The notes under the pieces are model-generated. The model worked only from the letters and a program-made list of their open reading frames with translations. It ran no database searches and was not told where the DNA came from. From contig NZ_SELP01000009.1 of the NCBI RefSeq assembly GCF_004145845.1, forward strand, positions 1-64,000: 64,000 nucleotides of DNA. Reading direction: 5' to 3'. Numbering within the stretch: the first letter of the stretch is position 1; the number at the start of each line of letters is the position of its first letter. Source of the stretch: Loktanella sp. IMCC34160 (GTDB lineage Bacteria; Pseudomonadota; Alphaproteobacteria; Rhodobacterales; Rhodobacteraceae). The position numbers were made by a program, and so were the translations under genes. Below, in pieces: positions 18,236 through 26,172 of this stretch.

Positions 18236-19232
18236 GGCTGTAGCCGGTCGTGTCCTTCAGGAAATCGCGCCCCTGCATCTTCCAGAAATGCAGCAGGTCG
18301 ATAAAGACCCAGTTTTCGGCAAGCTTGTCGCCGGCCCGGCGGTAGATGTCGATGACCCGGAATTCGCTGGGGATATCGCTGCCGGGCAGGCCCATGAAGC
18401 CGCCGGTCGGCACCGCGGTAAAGTTGGGCCAGCCGAAGAACCCGCCGAAATGACCTTCGGCCAGACGGGCGATGTGTTTTGTCTTCGACCGTTGCCCAAA
18501 CCCGGCGCGGAACGGACCGGAATGCTGTTTGGCATAGCGTTCAATCGTATAGGTCGCGCCGATCCCTTCGGGCCCCCACCAGATCATGTCGTCCTGCCAC
18601 GTCCGAGCCAGTTCTTCCTCGAGCGGCAGTCCCAGCTTCCATTGGCCAAGGTCCGAGATCATCGCGTTGATTGCGGCCAGCGTCGCCTTGCCCTCGGCCT
18701 CTGGCTGGGCCGCATACAGCAGGCCGCTGTGCGTGATCGGACCGGGCTGCACCAGATGCGCGGCGGTCTGACTGGGGAAGGGGCATTGACCAGCCTGAGT
18801 CATCAGGTGCGGAATATCGAAATACATCGCGGTTTCGGTGATCTTGCCGCCCTCGACCCGGTAGAAGGCGCAGTAGCGCAGAAAGGCCATCTTGGCCGTG
18901 GGCCGGATCCCCAGCCACGGTTGGTCTAACAGCCCCATCAGGTGCCCCATCGACACGACCCATGTGCTGTCATATCCGTCCAATTCGTTGCGCCCGGCAA
19001 AGAAGATATCCTCGCGCCGCTGAAGCCGGGTGAGGGCAGTCTTCAGCGGATCCCAGAACACCCTCCCAAGGGCATCCACCCCGTGAAGTTCACCGAAAGG
19101 ATGGTAGCCGCGCCAAAGGTGATCGGGGGCAAGGACCGCCGAAAGGGATTCGGCTGTTTCGCCCGCGGGGGCCGCATCGGCCACGGCGTGCATGTGACGA
19201 ACGAGGTCTTTGGCGCCTTGAAGATCTGTCAT
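18225..19232 (-). CDS. Double SnoaL-like (NTF2-fold) protein
   Basis: 335 residues that appear to hold two SnoaL/NTF2-like alpha+beta domains in tandem. The first is about residues 10-155 (HLWRGYHPFGELHG, FAGRNELDG). The second is about 180-320 (DDMIWWGPEGIGATYTIERYAKQHSGPFRAGF, KHIARLAEGHFGGFFGWPN, VIDIYRRAGDKLAENWVFIDLLHF). This pattern resembles ester cyclase or dehydratase-like proteins, but the reaction is unknown. It is first in the operon; two copies of CGTATGCAA lie upstream. A role in a catabolic pathway with the amidohydrolase and thioesterase is inference. Confidence 0.72.
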   Translation of the reverse strand: MTDLQGAKDLVRHMHAVADAAPAGETAESLSAVLAPDHLWRGYHPFGELHGVDALGRVFWDPLKTALTRLQRREDIFFAGRNELDGYDSTWVVSMGHLMGLLDQPWLGIRPTAKMAFLRYCAFYRVEGGKITETAMYFDIPHLMTQAGQCPFPSQTAAHLVQPGPITHSGLLYAAQPEAEGKATLAAINAMISDLGQWKLGLPLEEELARTWQDDMIWWGPEGIGATYTIERYAKQHSGPFRAGFGQRSKTKHIARLAEGHFGGFFGWPNFTAVPTGGFMGLPGSDIPSEFRVIDIYRRAGDKLAENWVFIDLLHFWKMQGRDFLKDTTGYSHEN

Positions 19233-19263
19233 GTATTCAGTCCTGTTGAGACGAAAATAATTT

Positions 19264-19330
19264 CGTATGCAAAAGTGCTTGCCAGACTCGCGCGAAGAAG
19301 TCTACCGAAACTGCAAGCGTATGCAATACG
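19264..19330. promoter_or_regulatory. Paired CGTATGCAA repeats, putative operator
   Basis: CGTATGCAA occurs at 19264-19272 and again at 19318-19326, 54 bp apart. The second copy extends to CGTATGCAATACG (19318-19330), a palindrome with 5-bp arms and a 3-bp centre. Both lie 30-100 bp upstream of the SnoaL-like gene on the minus strand. The shape suits a GntR-type or similar dimeric repressor; no such regulator gene is adjacent. Confidence 0.5.
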
Positions 19331-19414
19331 GCGGCGTCAGGAGGCGACATTGGCGATATCAAGCCATTCGGCGCGTCGAGGCAGTGGGGAAATGTCGTAG
19401 GGGTCAGCACGTCT

Positions 19415-19504
19415 GATCCGACCGTCCTCGATCATGAAGTCCTTGTCCTGTTAGGGCCTTCGGACTGCGGCAGGACCACGACGATGCGCATGATCGCCGG
19501 TCGG
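19415..19504 (+). pseudogene. Remnant of a sugar ABC transporter ATPase (MalK/UgpC type)
   Basis: In the plus frame from 19415 the sequence reads EVLVLLGPSDCGRTTTMRMIAG, with short flanks. This is plainly the Walker A region of a MalK/UgpC-like ATPase, where intact proteins read GPSGCGKST. The key lysine is arginine and no Walker B or signature follows, so this is a decayed fragment. The rest of the 19233-19711 gap holds only the operator-like repeats described above and no convincing gene. Confidence 0.65.
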
Positions 19505-19711
19505 CTGTTCGATCATGCGGGACGAGATGAAGCCCAATTACCTTGCCCGCTGTCCCGACATGAGCTGATGCACGGCCTTTTGCCCTGCCTTGCAAACCCC
19601 GTCGAGACGACGCGCGCACTGCGCGACGGCTTTCCGGTGATCGCCGGGCCCGTCGGCCCCTCGCATGGCTTCGTCCATTTGCAGCGCGTTACTGGCCGGT
19701 CTGGGACAGGG

Positions 19712-20398
19712 TCAACCCAGCCATGATTTGTAGTCGCTGACCAGCAGATGGGTTGGCGCCTCATCTTCTTCGACGGTGGCAAAGCGGCCAATCGGCTCGC
19801 GGAAGATGTTGTCGGTCTCGTCGTCGTTGACGGTCGAAACTTCGCCGATCAGCACGTCGCCGCCTTCGCCCCAGAAGGCATGCCAGTCGCCGGGGCGCAG
19901 GGTCACGCTTTCGCCCGGCGCAAGTTTCAGCTTCTGGCCCGGGGCATAGTCCAGACGGATTCCGTCACACCAGATCGTGCCGCCGCGGTCTTCGGCGAAG
20001 TTGCCCTTGTCGTCGGACCCGAAAAGTTCGACCACAAGCGTCGCCCCACCACGATTGATGATGTCTTCGGCCTTGATGACATGGGTGTGCATCGGGCTAA
20101 GCTGGTCCTGACGCGAAATCAGCAGCTTTTCTGCATAGCACATGCCGCCGCCGCGTTGCAGGTCGCCAAGCAGGCCATTGCGAAGCGTGAACAGGAACAG
20201 CCCCATGTCATCGAACCGGCCCGCACCATAATCGGTGATGTCCCAGCCGCAACGGGCGTCGATCACATGACGCACATCGGGCGCGCGGGCCTTGAACTCT
20301 TCAGGGCTCCAATAGGCGAAGGGCGGCAAGGTAAAGCCGAATTCATGAATCATCTCGGCGGCAGAGGCCATGATTTCGTTGATGCGCGACCGTTTCAT
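19712..20398 (-). CDS. D-lyxose ketol-isomerase
   Basis: A 228-residue cupin of the D-lyxose isomerase family, which interconverts D-lyxose and D-xylulose and often D-mannose and D-fructose. Metal ligands are seen in PMHTHVIKAEDIINRGG (His-x-His and Glu) and GDWHAFWGEGGD (His). GWDITDYGAGRFDDMGLFLFTLRNG is typical of the family. It lies downstream of a ROK regulator and near an Frc-type importer, so it probably acts on an imported sugar. The 20399-20582 stretch upstream has no gene. Confidence 0.88.
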   Translation of the reverse strand: MKRSRINEIMASAAEMIHEFGFTLPPFAYWSPEEFKARAPDVRHVIDARCGWDITDYGAGRFDDMGLFLFTLRNGLLGDLQRGGGMCYAEKLLISRQDQLSPMHTHVIKAEDIINRGGATLVVELFGSDDKGNFAEDRGGTIWCDGIRLDYAPGQKLKLAPGESVTLRPGDWHAFWGEGGDVLIGEVSTVNDDETDNIFREPIGRFATVEEDEAPTHLLVSDYKSWLG

Positions 20399-20582
20399 GC
20401 GGCAATCCTATAAGGGCTGTTGATTTCGATCATCATGGCAGCCGTCGGTCGGAATGGCGACCCTGCGAATGCTTTGATGTGACCGGATCGTGTTTCGTTC
20501 GAGTGGTTTGTCATGGTTGGCGTGGCGGCGAATTCTATCTCGGGCAATAGCTATCCGGGTCAGGCGGATCGCCCGCGCGGCA

Positions 20583-21755
20583 TCAAAGCATGAACTGCGT
20601 GCCAACTGGCTGCGATGCGGCCCCGACCGACCGGGCCTTGGCGCCAATGCTGCCCGCCTCGATCCGGGGGGGGATCAATCCACGTGTATCCTGTGTCGCC
20701 ATATAGCGGCGTACCCTGCCGACCAGTTCCTCGCGGATTGCAGGGGGAAAGGCACCGTCGATCAGGATCGCCTCGAAGTCGATGACGGAACAGGTGGACA
20801 GGGCTGCCTTGGCCAGTTCCTGCGCGGTTTGGCCCAGCCATGGATCGACGTAGCGCGACAGGCTGGTCCAGCTGTCCGGGTCGGTCCAAAGCTGGCGGGG
20901 GTCAAGGTCGACCTCGCGCAGCCGCAGCTCTAGCTGGTGGATCGATGCCATATCGACCAGTTGCATGCTTTCCCCGTTCGGGCCGACCGTGCGCAAGGAC
21001 CCCAGCGCACCGGCATTGCCCTGCGGGCCTTCGAAGACCGAGTTGTTCAGCACAACCCCGCCGCCGATGAAGGCCCCGATAAAGAAATAGGCATAGTCGC
21101 GGAATTCCTTGCCCCGGCCAAACATGTGCTCTGCCTGGCAGGCGGCGGTCGCGTCGTTCATCAAGGTGACGGGCAACCCGCTGATGTCCGCGGTGCGAAC
21201 CCGCAGGTCCACATCCTTCCAGGATTGGAATGCCGCGTCCGACTCGTCCGAGGTGTTGGGCCAGTTCCACAGGCCAAATGGCGCGGCGACGCCAAAGCCG
21301 CAGATCCGCGCCACTGCCTCTGGTGACAGAGCGCCTGAGATTTCGGACACGGCCGCGCCGACAAAATCGAAGATCGTGTCGGGCAGGGGGATGTCGTAGT
21401 TCAGTTGTCGCTGATGCCGGGTGTCACCGCAGAAATCGATCAGCACCAATTCGGCCGATCTGCGGCCGATCTTCAGCCCGTAGGAATAGACGCCATCCGG
21501 GGCCAGACGCATGGGGATCGACGGCTTGCCGACCTTGCCCCGCACCGGGTCGCCCCGTTCAAGAAGCCCGTCAGATTCGAGCCGCCGCAAGATGGCCGAC
21601 ACGGTCGGCGGTGACAGGTTTGCGATGCGTGCAAGGTCGCTTCCCGGAAGGGCTCCGTGGCGCTGAATCAACGAAAGGAGGAGGCGCTCGTTATGGTCGC
21701 GCACCCCTTTTTGGCTCAGCCCCGAGCTGATCGATCTTACCAGTCCGTCCTCCAT
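20583..21755 (-). CDS. ROK family transcriptional regulator
   Basis: 390 residues from ATG 21755. A MarR-like helix-turn-helix lies near residues 20-75 (GSDLARIANLSPPTVSAILRRLE), followed by a ROK domain. The ROK zinc motif CxCGxxGCxE is missing: the matching region reads GESMQLVDMASIHQLE. The phosphate motif DxGxT is replaced by KIGRRSA. The protein should therefore bind a sugar without phosphorylating it. It is divergent from the FrcBCA-type importer and presumably controls it. Upstream in-frame starts (TTG near 21764, another at 21806) are possible; a GAGGAGG site precedes that TTG. Confidence 0.85.
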   Translation of the reverse strand: MEDGLVRSISSGLSQKGVRDHNERLLLSLIQRHGALPGSDLARIANLSPPTVSAILRRLESDGLLERGDPVRGKVGKPSIPMRLAPDGVYSYGLKIGRRSAELVLIDFCGDTRHQRQLNYDIPLPDTIFDFVGAAVSEISGALSPEAVARICGFGVAAPFGLWNWPNTSDESDAAFQSWKDVDLRVRTADISGLPVTLMNDATAACQAEHMFGRGKEFRDYAYFFIGAFIGGGVVLNNSVFEGPQGNAGALGSLRTVGPNGESMQLVDMASIHQLELRLREVDLDPRQLWTDPDSWTSLSRYVDPWLGQTAQELAKAALSTCSVIDFEAILIDGAFPPAIREELVGRVRRYMATQDTRGLIPPRIEAGSIGAKARSVGAASQPVGTQFML

Positions 21756-21818
21756 GCCGCGCAACTCTATCGGCCTCCTCACCCTTATTCTATAGGGGAA
21801 ATCCATTAATAAAGAAAG

Positions 21819-21836
21819 TTAATTAATTAATTGACA
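21819..21836 (+). promoter_or_regulatory. AT-rich palindrome next to a TTGACA -35 element
   Basis: TTAATTAATTAA (21819-21830) is a perfect palindrome directly followed by TTGACA (21831-21836), in the divergent region between the ROK gene and frcB. AT-rich palindromes are usual operators for ROK repressors such as Mlc and NagC. The -10 element is not convincing (TTGTCT after 17 bp). Confidence 0.5.
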
Positions 21837-21940
21837 CAGGCCGTCGAATCGCGTTGTCTTAGGGGCAAGCGGTCGAAACATCGGGCCGTGATTTGCCGGG
21901 GTGGAGGCCCCGACTTTTTGACTTTCTCTGGGAGGAAACC

Positions 21941-22954
21941 ATGAAAAAACTTCTCGTCGGAACTGCGCTTGCCGTCATCACGACCGCCGGTGCCGCCGCT
22001 GCGCAGGACGTATCCGCCTGCCTGATCACCAAGACCGACACCAACCCGTTCTTCGTCAAGATGCGTGAAGGCGCCGAAGCTGCCGCCGCCGAAGCCGGGA
22101 TCACCCTGCGCTCCTACGCCGGTAAGGTCGACGGCGACCACGAGACCCAGGTTGCCGCGATTGAAACCTGCATCGCCGATGGCGCTTCGGGTATCCTGCT
22201 GACCGCCTCGGACACCTCGTCCATCGTCAGCGCCGTGACCCAGGCCCGCGAAGCCGGCCTGCTGGTGATCGCACTCGACACCCCGCTGGACCCGATCGAC
22301 GCCGCCAACTCGACCTTTGCCACCGACAACTTCCTTGCCGGTGAACTGATCGGCCAGTGGGCTGCCGCCACCCTCGGTGACGATGCCGCCAACGCCAAGA
22401 TCGCCATGCTTGACCTCGCCGTCAGCCAGCCGACCGTCGGCGTGCTGCGTGACCAGGGCTTCCTGCAGGGCTTCGGCATTGAACTGGGCGACCCGAACAA
22501 GTGGGGCGACGAAACCGATCCGCGCATCGTCGGCCACGACGTGACCGCCGGGAACGAAGAAGGTGGCCGCAAGGCGATGGAAAATCTTCTGGCCGTCGAT
22601 CCGATGATCAACGTCGTCTACACCATCAACGAACCCGCCGCTGCCGGCGCCTATGAGGCGCTCAAGGCGATTGGCCGCGAAAACGACGTTCTGATCGTCT
22701 CCGTCGACGGTGGCTGCCCCGGCGTTCAGAACATCGCCGATGGCGTGATCGGTGCGACCTCGCAGCAGTACCCGCTGCGCATGGCCGCTCTCGGGATCGA
22801 AGCCATTGCCGCCTACGCCGCCAACGGCACCCTGCCGGAAAACACCCCCGGTAAGGACTTCTTCGACACCGGTGTGGCGCTGGTCACCGACAAGCCCGCC
22901 GAAGGCGTCGACAGCATTTCGGTCGCCGAAGGCATGGACCTCTGCTGGGGCTAA
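21941..22954 (+). CDS. frcB: FrcB-type fructose/sugar-binding protein
   Basis: A 337-residue periplasmic binding protein with a signal peptide (ends AAAAQ). The mature start [19 protein letters not shown] and the blocks [37 protein letters not shown] and [15 protein letters not shown] closely match FrcB of Sinorhizobium as remembered; that protein binds fructose and also ribose and mannose. The GGGAGGAAACC site precedes ATG 21941. It is divergent from the ROK gene. A terminator-like hairpin separates it from the permease gene. Confidence 0.9.
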   Translation: MKKLLVGTALAVITTAGAAAAQDVSACLITKTDTNPFFVKMREGAEAAAAEAGITLRSYAGKVDGDHETQVAAIETCIADGASGILLTASDTSSIVSAVTQAREAGLLVIALDTPLDPIDAANSTFATDNFLAGELIGQWAAATLGDDAANAKIAMLDLAVSQPTVGVLRDQGFLQGFGIELGDPNKWGDETDPRIVGHDVTAGNEEGGRKAMENLLAVDPMINVVYTINEPAAAGAYEALKAIGRENDVLIVSVDGGCPGVQNIADGVIGATSQQYPLRMAALGIEAIAAYAANGTLPENTPGKDFFDTGVALVTDKPAEGVDSISVAEGMDLCWG

Positions 22955-22983
22955 GACCCGGCCCGTCCATCAGTTGACTACGG

Positions 22984-23010
22984 ACAAGGGCGGGTTTTTC
23001 CCGCCCTTGT
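22984..23010 (+). terminator. Attenuator hairpin between frcB and frcC
   Basis: A perfect 11-bp stem (ACAAGGGCGGG with CCCGCCCTTGT) encloses a TTTTT loop, followed by TCTAAG. It begins 29 nt after the frcB stop, so partial termination would give more binding protein than permease. Confidence 0.75.
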
Positions 23011-23068
23011 TCTAAGAAATGCTCTACACTCTCCCCAATACCCACCCGATGCAGAGGAGGCCGCCAAA

Positions 23069-24136
23069 ATGTCTGGCAATGCCGACGATTTCGAATCCGT
23101 GGTGAAAACAAGCCGATCCGAAGCGGTCGCTGAATTCACCAGCCAGAAGAAAGGGGCGCTCGCACGGTTGCAGCATGCCCTTCATGTGAACCCCGCGCTT
23201 GTCCCGCTGTTCGTCCTGCTGGCGTCCATCGTCGTGTTCGGCCTGCTTCTCGGGTCCAAGTTCTTTTCGCCCTTCGCGCTGACGCTGATCCTGCAACAAG
23301 TGCAGATCGTGGGCATCGTGGCGGCGGCGCAAAGTCTTGTGATCCTGACCGCGGGCATCGACCTGTCGGTCGGCGCGATCATGGTCCTGTCGTCGGTCGT
23401 GATGGGACAGTTTACCTTCCGCTACGGTATCCCGGTCGAAATCTCGATCGTGCTTGGGCTGGTAACCGGTATGCTGTGCGGCTTCGTCAACGGCTGGCTT
23501 GTCGCCGTGATGAAACTTCCGCCCTTCATCGTGACGCTGGGCATGTGGCAGATCGTTCTGGCTACGAACTTCCTTTACTCCGCCAACGAAACGATCCGCG
23601 CGCAGGAGATCGAGGCGAATGCGCCCCTGTTGCAGTTGTTCGCAATGAAATTCAACGTGGGGGGCGCGGTGTTTACCGTCGGCGTCATCTTCATGGTCGT
23701 CTTGATGCTGTTCCTGTCCTACGTGCTGAAACACACGGCCTGGGGGCGGCATGTCTATGCGGTTGGGGATGACCCTGACGCGGCGCAGCTATCCGGCGTG
23801 AACGTGAAATCCGTGCTGATTTCCGTCTATGTGCTGTCCGGTCTGATCTGTGCCTTTGCAGGCTGGGCGCTGATCGGGCGGATCGGGTCGGTGTCGCCGA
23901 CCTCTGGCCAGCTGGCCAATATCGAAAGCATCACCGCCGTGGTGATCGGGGGCATCTCGCTTTTCGGTGGCCGTGGGTCGATCCTTGGCGCACTGTTCGG
24001 GGCCCTGATCGTGGGCGTCTTCACGCTGGGTCTGCGCCTGGCCGGGGCCGACGCGCAATGGACCTTCCTTCTTATCGGCGCGTTGATCATCGGAGCCGTG
24101 GCGGTTGACCAATGGATCAGAAAGGTTTCGGCATGA
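23069..24136 (+). CDS. frcC: FrcC-type sugar ABC transporter permease
   Basis: A 355-residue inner-membrane permease of the RbsC family. A cytoplasmic N-terminus of about 40 residues is followed by about 8-10 membrane segments. Motifs: ILTAGIDLSVGAIMVLSSVVMG, NGWLVAVMKLPPFIVTLGMWQIV, GRHVYAVGDDPDAAQLSGV and GGISLFGGRGSILGALFGALIVG. The site GAGGAGG precedes ATG 23069. The stop overlaps the frcA start (ATGA), giving translational coupling. Confidence 0.92.
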   Translation: MSGNADDFESVVKTSRSEAVAEFTSQKKGALARLQHALHVNPALVPLFVLLASIVVFGLLLGSKFFSPFALTLILQQVQIVGIVAAAQSLVILTAGIDLSVGAIMVLSSVVMGQFTFRYGIPVEISIVLGLVTGMLCGFVNGWLVAVMKLPPFIVTLGMWQIVLATNFLYSANETIRAQEIEANAPLLQLFAMKFNVGGAVFTVGVIFMVVLMLFLSYVLKHTAWGRHVYAVGDDPDAAQLSGVNVKSVLISVYVLSGLICAFAGWALIGRIGSVSPTSGQLANIESITAVVIGGISLFGGRGSILGALFGALIVGVFTLGLRLAGADAQWTFLLIGALIIGAVAVDQWIRKVSA

Positions 24137-24927
24137 CACAGGCAGCACAAGCATCCCAAACCGCGAAGCAGCCCATCCTGAAGGGCCGCGGACTGGTCAA
24201 GCGTTATGGCAAAGTGACCGCGCTGGATAACTGCGACTTCGACCTTTACCCGGGCGAAATCCTTGCGGTGATCGGCGACAACGGCGCCGGGAAATCCACC
24301 CTGATCAAGGCAGTCTCCGGGGCGGTTGTCCCGGACGAGGGCGAGATCGAACTGGAAGGCCGCAAGGTGCATTTCCATTCCCCGACCGACGCCCGCAAGG
24401 AAGGCATCGAAACGGTCTACCAGACCCTCGCGATGTCGCCCGCCCTGTCGATCGCCGACAACATGTTCATGGGCCGCGAGCTGCGCAAGCCGGGGTTCCG
24501 TGGGTCGGTTCTGCGTCAGCTTGACCGCCCCAGAATGGAACAGATCGCGCGCGACAAGCTGACCGAGCTGGGCCTGATGACGATCCAGAACATCAATCAG
24601 GCGGTTGAAACCCTTTCGGGTGGCCAACGCCAAGGGGTCGCCGTGGCCCGGGCCGCGGCCTTCGGCTCCAAGGTGATCATCCTTGACGAGCCGACGGCAG
24701 CGCTGGGCGTCAAGGAATCCCGGCGCGTGCTGGAACTGATCCTCGATGTGCGGTCGCGGGGCATTCCGATCATCCTGATCAGCCACAACATGCCCCATGT
24801 GTTCGAAGTCGCAGACCGGATCCACGTGCACCGGCTGGGCAAGCGTCTGTGCGTGATCGACCCGAAGGATTACACCATGTCCGACGCGGTGGCCTTCATG
24901 ACCGGGGCCAAGGAACCGCCCATGTAA
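24133..24927 (+). CDS. frcA: FrcA-type sugar ABC transporter ATPase
   Basis: 264 residues, a single nucleotide-binding domain. Walker A is GDNGAGKST, the signature LSGGQRQGVAVARA, Walker B VIILDEPTAALG and the H-loop LISHNMPHV. ATG 24133 overlaps the frcC stop by 4 nt; an in-frame start at 24112 lies inside frcC and is less likely. A strong terminator follows. Gene order B-C-A matches the Sinorhizobium frc operon, but I see no FrcK kinase. Confidence 0.92.
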   Translation: MTQAAQASQTAKQPILKGRGLVKRYGKVTALDNCDFDLYPGEILAVIGDNGAGKSTLIKAVSGAVVPDEGEIELEGRKVHFHSPTDARKEGIETVYQTLAMSPALSIADNMFMGRELRKPGFRGSVLRQLDRPRMEQIARDKLTELGLMTIQNINQAVETLSGGQRQGVAVARAAAFGSKVIILDEPTAALGVKESRRVLELILDVRSRGIPIILISHNMPHVFEVADRIHVHRLGKRLCVIDPKDYTMSDAVAFMTGAKEPPM

Positions 24928-24948
24928 CCCGGCGATCACCACGCAGAC

Positions 24949-24982
24949 GGGCCGCGGGAAACCGCGGCCCTTTGCTTTTTTT
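24949..24982 (+). terminator. Rho-independent terminator after frcA
   Basis: GGGCCGCGG (24949-24957) pairs perfectly with CCGCGGCCC (24962-24970) across a GAAA loop, followed by TTTGCTTTTTTT. It closes the frc operon 22 nt after the stop. Confidence 0.9.
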
Positions 24983-25011
24983 GGGGGGGCGGTTTGTTGG
25001 CAGACGGTCGG

Positions 25012-26037
25012 CTATCCCCGCATGTGCGACTCCCGAAGCACGACGGGGCATTCCAGCCGCTCTTGCAGTCCGGCGCCCTCGGACGGCGACAACAGCCATT
25101 CGGCGCACCAATTGCCCATTTCCCGATGCGGCAACAGGACGGTCGACAGGGCAGGGGACAGGTGTTGTGCAATCTCCTGATCGTCATAGCCCATCACGGC
25201 CATCGTTGCCCCGACCCGTTCGCCGCGCTCTTTCAGCGCCTCGTAGCAGCCTACCGCCATCAGGTCGTTGGCGCAAAAGATCGCGTCGGGCCGAACAGGA
25301 CCGTCCAGAAGGCGCAGGGTGGCAGTCCGGCCGCCGCTGGGCAGAAAGTTTCCTTCGACGATCAGGTTCGGATCGACCGGGATATTCGCCTGTCTCAGTG
25401 CCCGCTCGTATCCTTCCAGCCGCTGGTCCGAGGCCTCCATCCAGTTTTCGCCGGTGATGAAGGCGATCTTGCGGTGCCCGGCAGCGATAAGTTGCCGGGT
25501 CGCCATTTCGCCGCCGCGCCGTTCCGCTGGCACGACAGAGGTATAGCGGCGTTCGGCGTCATAGCAGTTCAGCAGCACGGCCCTGTGCCGGGCCAGCGCG
25601 TCGGGCGGGGCCACCTTACGGGTCAGGATCGAGGCATAGACGATCCCCGCGACCCCGTCCGCCGCCCACTTGCGCAGCGCGGTCGCCTCGTAGTCGCGGT
25701 TGCCGCCTGTCATCACCACCTCGACGATGGCGTTGTGCTTCCACGCGGTTTCCTGAACCCCTTCGATCGAGATCGCCGCAAAGGGGCTGGTCGCGATTTC
25801 ATCGACCATCAGGCCAATGACCCGGCTGGCCTCGTCGCGTGCCGGGCGGCCTGCACCGCGCGGCCGATAGCCAAGTTCCGCAACCGCATCCATCACGCGG
25901 GCGCGGGTTTCCTCGCTGATGCGCATGTCTTCGTTGCCATTCAGAACGAAGGACACCGTCGATTGCGACACGCCCGCCCGAAGGGCGATGTCCTTCATCG
26001 TGACGCGGGCCGGGGTGGGGTTCGGTTCGTTGCTCAT
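25012..26037 (-). CDS. LacI family transcriptional regulator
   Basis: 341 residues. The N-terminal helix-turn-helix reads VTMKDIALRAGVSQSTVSFVLNG with the hinge GYRPRGAGRPAR. The effector domain is of the type 1 periplasmic-binding fold (VIGLMVDEIATSPFA, HRKIAFITGENWMEASDQRLEGY, PDAIFCANDLMAVGCYEAL, VMGYDDQEIAQHLSPALSTV). The start has an AGGAGAGG site. It is divergent from the importer and glycoside hydrolase operon, and a matching palindrome lies between them. It is thus the likely repressor of that operon, with a sugar or oligosaccharide as inducer. Confidence 0.93.
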   Translation of the reverse strand: MSNEPNPTPARVTMKDIALRAGVSQSTVSFVLNGNEDMRISEETRARVMDAVAELGYRPRGAGRPARDEASRVIGLMVDEIATSPFAAISIEGVQETAWKHNAIVEVVMTGGNRDYEATALRKWAADGVAGIVYASILTRKVAPPDALARHRAVLLNCYDAERRYTSVVPAERRGGEMATRQLIAAGHRKIAFITGENWMEASDQRLEGYERALRQANIPVDPNLIVEGNFLPSGGRTATLRLLDGPVRPDAIFCANDLMAVGCYEALKERGERVGATMAVMGYDDQEIAQHLSPALSTVLLPHREMGNWCAEWLLSPSEGAGLQERLECPVVLRESHMRG

Positions 26038-26076
26038 CTGCCTCTCCTACAGGCAGAGCATAGGGGCTTGCGAGGT

Positions 26077-26105
26077 GCTAATAAATATTGCTAATAAATA
26101 TTAGC
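26077..26105. promoter_or_regulatory. LacI-type operator: tandem GCTAATAAATATT copies
   Basis: GCTAATAAATATT occurs twice head to tail (26077-26089 and 26090-26102). The second copy extends to GCTAATA-AA-TATTAGC (26090-26105), a perfect palindrome with 7-bp arms. It sits 40 bp from the LacI start and 68 bp from the permease start, in a GC-rich background. Confidence 0.8.
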
Positions 26106-26172
26106 AGCGAAAAGGAAGCGATTCCTTTGCCGCGTGCCGGGAGGCGTGCGGTTGGCGAAGGGGGGACACAGC

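Noticed and set aside
19484-19726. The plus-strand frame that continues from the ATPase fragment
   Set aside because: Only the first part (Walker A) resembles a known protein; the rest shows no ATPase motifs and is treated as decayed sequence, not as a gene.
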